This document shows positions 62,774 to 64,000 of a DNA stretch of 64,000 nucleotides, piece by piece. The notes beneath the pieces are model-generated. The model was not told where the DNA came from. It made no database searches and saw only the letters and a program-made list of their open reading frames with translations. The position numbers and the translations under genes were made by a program. Where the stretch lies: positions 1 through 64,000 of the forward strand of contig CAYFVU010000007.1 in assembly GCA_964346645.1 (NCBI GenBank). Direction: 5' to 3'. This DNA is from CAYFVU01 sp964346645. GTDB lineage: Bacteria; Spirochaetota; Spirochaetia; DSM-16054; Sediminispirochaetaceae. The first letter of the stretch is position 1. Every line of letters starts with the position of its first letter.

Positions 62774-62914
62774 TATAGTTGCATAACTATCAGGAACATT
62801 CCCGAAGGGTTGCTCGAGAAGATTCGGCATATGGCGAGTCTCGAGCGAAGCACGGAGGATATAATCGACGACATCTACGGTAACCGCACATTCGGGCGGG
62901 ACTTCGAATTATGA
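62774..62914 (+). pseudogene. Degraded ribbon-helix-helix antitoxin (VapB/FitA-like)
   Basis: The frame reads ITIRNIPEGLLEKIRHMASLERS then TEDIIDDIYGNRTFGRDFEL, which resembles FitA/VapB antitoxins (beta strand ITIRNIP then two helices). No ATG or GTG lies upstream in frame before the stop at 62771; the first ATG (62831) would drop the DNA-binding strand. The stop TGA overlaps the toxin ATG (TTATGA). The start seems to have been lost. Confidence 0.6.
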
Positions 62915-63341
62915 TCCTGCTCGACACCGATGTGTGTATAGAAATCCTCAGAGGTAACGAAAGGGCCATAGAGAACAGGGAATTGCAGCCCGAAGCAACC
63001 GCGGTCTCCTTTTTCACGATCGGAGAACTCTATTACGGAGCACGTAAGTCCGGCCGAATTGAACACAACACGCATCTTGTGGAAGAGTCCTCATCACGAT
63101 AGATGTGATCCATTCCTCGGATTCGATCATGGAATGTTTCGGCGAACTGAAGGCGGACTTGAGCTCGAAACATGAGCTGCTTCCCGATGCCGACATCATC
63201 ATCGCCTCCTGTGCGTTCGAAGTCGGAGGCTATCTTGCTACCGGAAACACGAGACACTTCGAGAGGATCCCTGGGCTCGGGTTGCTGAATTGGATGAATA
63301 GCTATCGGGCCTGGAAGTTGTTATGTGAGACTATAATCTGA
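62911..63341 (+). pseudogene. Frameshifted VapC-type PIN-domain toxin
   Basis: Starts MILLDTDVCIEILRG (first catalytic Asp) and continues ISFFTIGELYYGAR-like sequence to EESSSR and a TAG at 63100-63102. In the +2 frame the toxin resumes as LITIDVIHSSDSIMECFGEL, then DADIIIASCAF and ATGNTRHFERIPGLGLLNW, the PIN C-terminus with its Asp. One missing T near 63090 would restore VEEFLITIDV. The toxin is therefore inactive unless the shift is a sequencing error or is bypassed. Confidence 0.75.
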
Positions 63342-63384
63342 GACTATAAGAGAGCCGACATTGCTGCGGTTGCAGAGCACAGAC

Positions 63385-63414
63385 TTGCACCCGGCCCCGT
63401 TTGTGACGTACATT
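63385..63414 (+). promoter_or_regulatory. Probable leaderless promoter of the FadR-type regulator
   Basis: TTGCAC (63385-63390), 18 bp, TACATT (63409-63414), then 7 nt (CGATACT) to the ATG. No ribosome site is present. Confidence 0.45.
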
Positions 63415-63421
63415 CGATACT

Positions 63422-64000
63422 ATGGACGGCGGGAACTCATTCGAGCGCATCGAGACGAAGAAGATCTACCAGAGGATCAACGAGCAGATCCAGCAGATGA
63501 TCCTCAGCGGAAAGCTGAAGATCGGCGACAAGCTGCCTCCCGAGCGTCAGCTGGCCGAGCAGCTGGGGGTGAGCCGCAACTCCATCCGCGAGTCGCTCAG
63601 GTCGCTCGAGATCCTCGGCTTGGTCGAGAGCCGTCAGGGTGAGGGGAATTTTATCGTCGACGAAATCGAGGAGAGCTTCTTCGAGCCCCTCTCGATCCTC
63701 TTCAAGCTCCACAACGGCACCTTCCGCGACATCCTGGAGATCCGCCTCACCCTGGAGGTGGAAGCGGCGACGATGGCCGCGGAGCGGATAGACGAGGAGG
63801 GAAAGAGGCGTCTCGCCGAGCTCTGCAGGGAGCTCGAGTCCTGTGAAGACGAGGAGCGCAGCGTAGAGATAGACCGCAGCATCCACTACCACATCGCCGA
63901 GGCTACGGGTAACTACCTCGTCATCATGTTTCTCGAAGGCATTTCCTTCGTCCTCACTACGCACATCAAGAACGCCCGTCAGGCAATTCTCTCTGCAATG
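63422..64000 (+). CDS. GntR-family regulator, FadR/FCD type (runs off the window)
   Basis: 193 residues to the window edge, so incomplete. The winged helix near residues 20-78 reads IYQRINEQIQQMILSGKLKIG, then LPPERQLAEQLGVSRNSIRESLRSLEILGLVESRQGEG. The FCD ligand-binding domain begins near 100 (RDILEIRLTLEVEAATMAAERI) with the metal-site residues of the family expected further on. FadR-type proteins bind small carboxylates or acyl-CoA. What it controls is not visible; iorAB lies on the other side of the broken vapBC pair. Confidence 0.87.
   Translation, partial: MDGGNSFERIETKKIYQRINEQIQQMILSGKLKIGDKLPPERQLAEQLGVSRNSIRESLRSLEILGLVESRQGEGNFIVDEIEESFFEPLSILFKLHNGTFRDILEIRLTLEVEAATMAAERIDEEGKRRLAELCRELESCEDEERSVEIDRSIHYHIAEATGNYLVIMFLEGISFVLTTHIKNARQAILSAM

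Noticed and set aside
1..64000. rRNA, tRNA and CRISPR arrays
   Set aside because: No cloverleaf with a T-loop signature, no conserved rRNA segment and no regularly spaced repeats were seen by eye.

Overview
The window is about 64 kb of a moderately GC-rich bacterial scaffold with three runs of exactly 100 N (55062, 59940, 61336). It is densely packed, with mostly short operons on both strands. I saw no rRNA, tRNA, CRISPR array or prophage, and no gene-free stretch longer than 300 bp. The gene set suggests a free-living, probably saline or marine member of the Spirochaetota: CBS-containing manganese pyrophosphatase, fused TRAP permease, DUF2807 remnant, an S-component/Mpv17-like membrane pair, HD-GYP and dCache signalling proteins, and osmolyte transporters. 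This taxonomic reading is inference; no rRNA is present.

Layout. 1-2.9 kb: remnants of a type I restriction locus, an orphan beta-class DNA methyltransferase and ppaC. 3-5.4 kb: a GntR-controlled ABC exporter operon ending in a deleted DUF2807 gene. 5.4-10.3 kb: a PAS/HD-GYP phosphodiesterase and a TRAP transporter. 10.3-17.2 kb: an aminotransferase, an acyltransferase, a MarR-MATE operon with a mirror-image divergent promoter, arfB and a secreted protein. 17.2-26.6 kb: an ATP-grasp ligase, a CocE-type hydrolase and yejABEF, all in one direction and probably one peptide ligation, hydrolysis and import module. 26.7-33.1 kb: a second aminotransferase, hemolysin III, an HMA protein with a ferritin-like protein, and a binding protein paired with a sensor kinase. 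33.1-36.3 kb: a two-domain phosphofructokinase of the eukaryotic type and an aldo/keto reductase. 36.5-44.8 kb: small transporters, a DUF4105 protein, an HtrA protease, an HpcH-type aldolase, lrgAB, a 156-bp MITE-like element and a bacterial DA1-like zinc peptidase. 45-51.2 kb: glutamate dehydrogenase, a CrtI-like flavoprotein, a GmhB-Sua5 fusion and a large protein with an internal HPr-like domain. 51.2-57 kb: a ParB-BMP fusion and an osmoprotection-like operon (BCCT carrier, betaine-type binding protein, catalytically dead trypsin-like protein). 57-64 kb: a YbaK deacylase, a YdcZ-type exporter with a Crp/Fnr regulator, an ABC ATPase, iorAB, a broken vapBC pair and the start of a FadR-type regulator.

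Two themes recur. First, many genes, mainly regulators and small stand-alone genes, have a recognisable -10 hexamer only 6-7 nt before the start codon and no Shine-Dalgarno sequence, which predicts leaderless mRNAs. Second, there are many unusual fusions or degenerate enzymes (PFK tandem, GmhB-Sua5, ParB-BMP, HPr-containing protein, dead trypsin fold, IorA lacking ferredoxin cysteines) and several genes caught in decay (hsdR/hsdM, DUF2807, vapBC).
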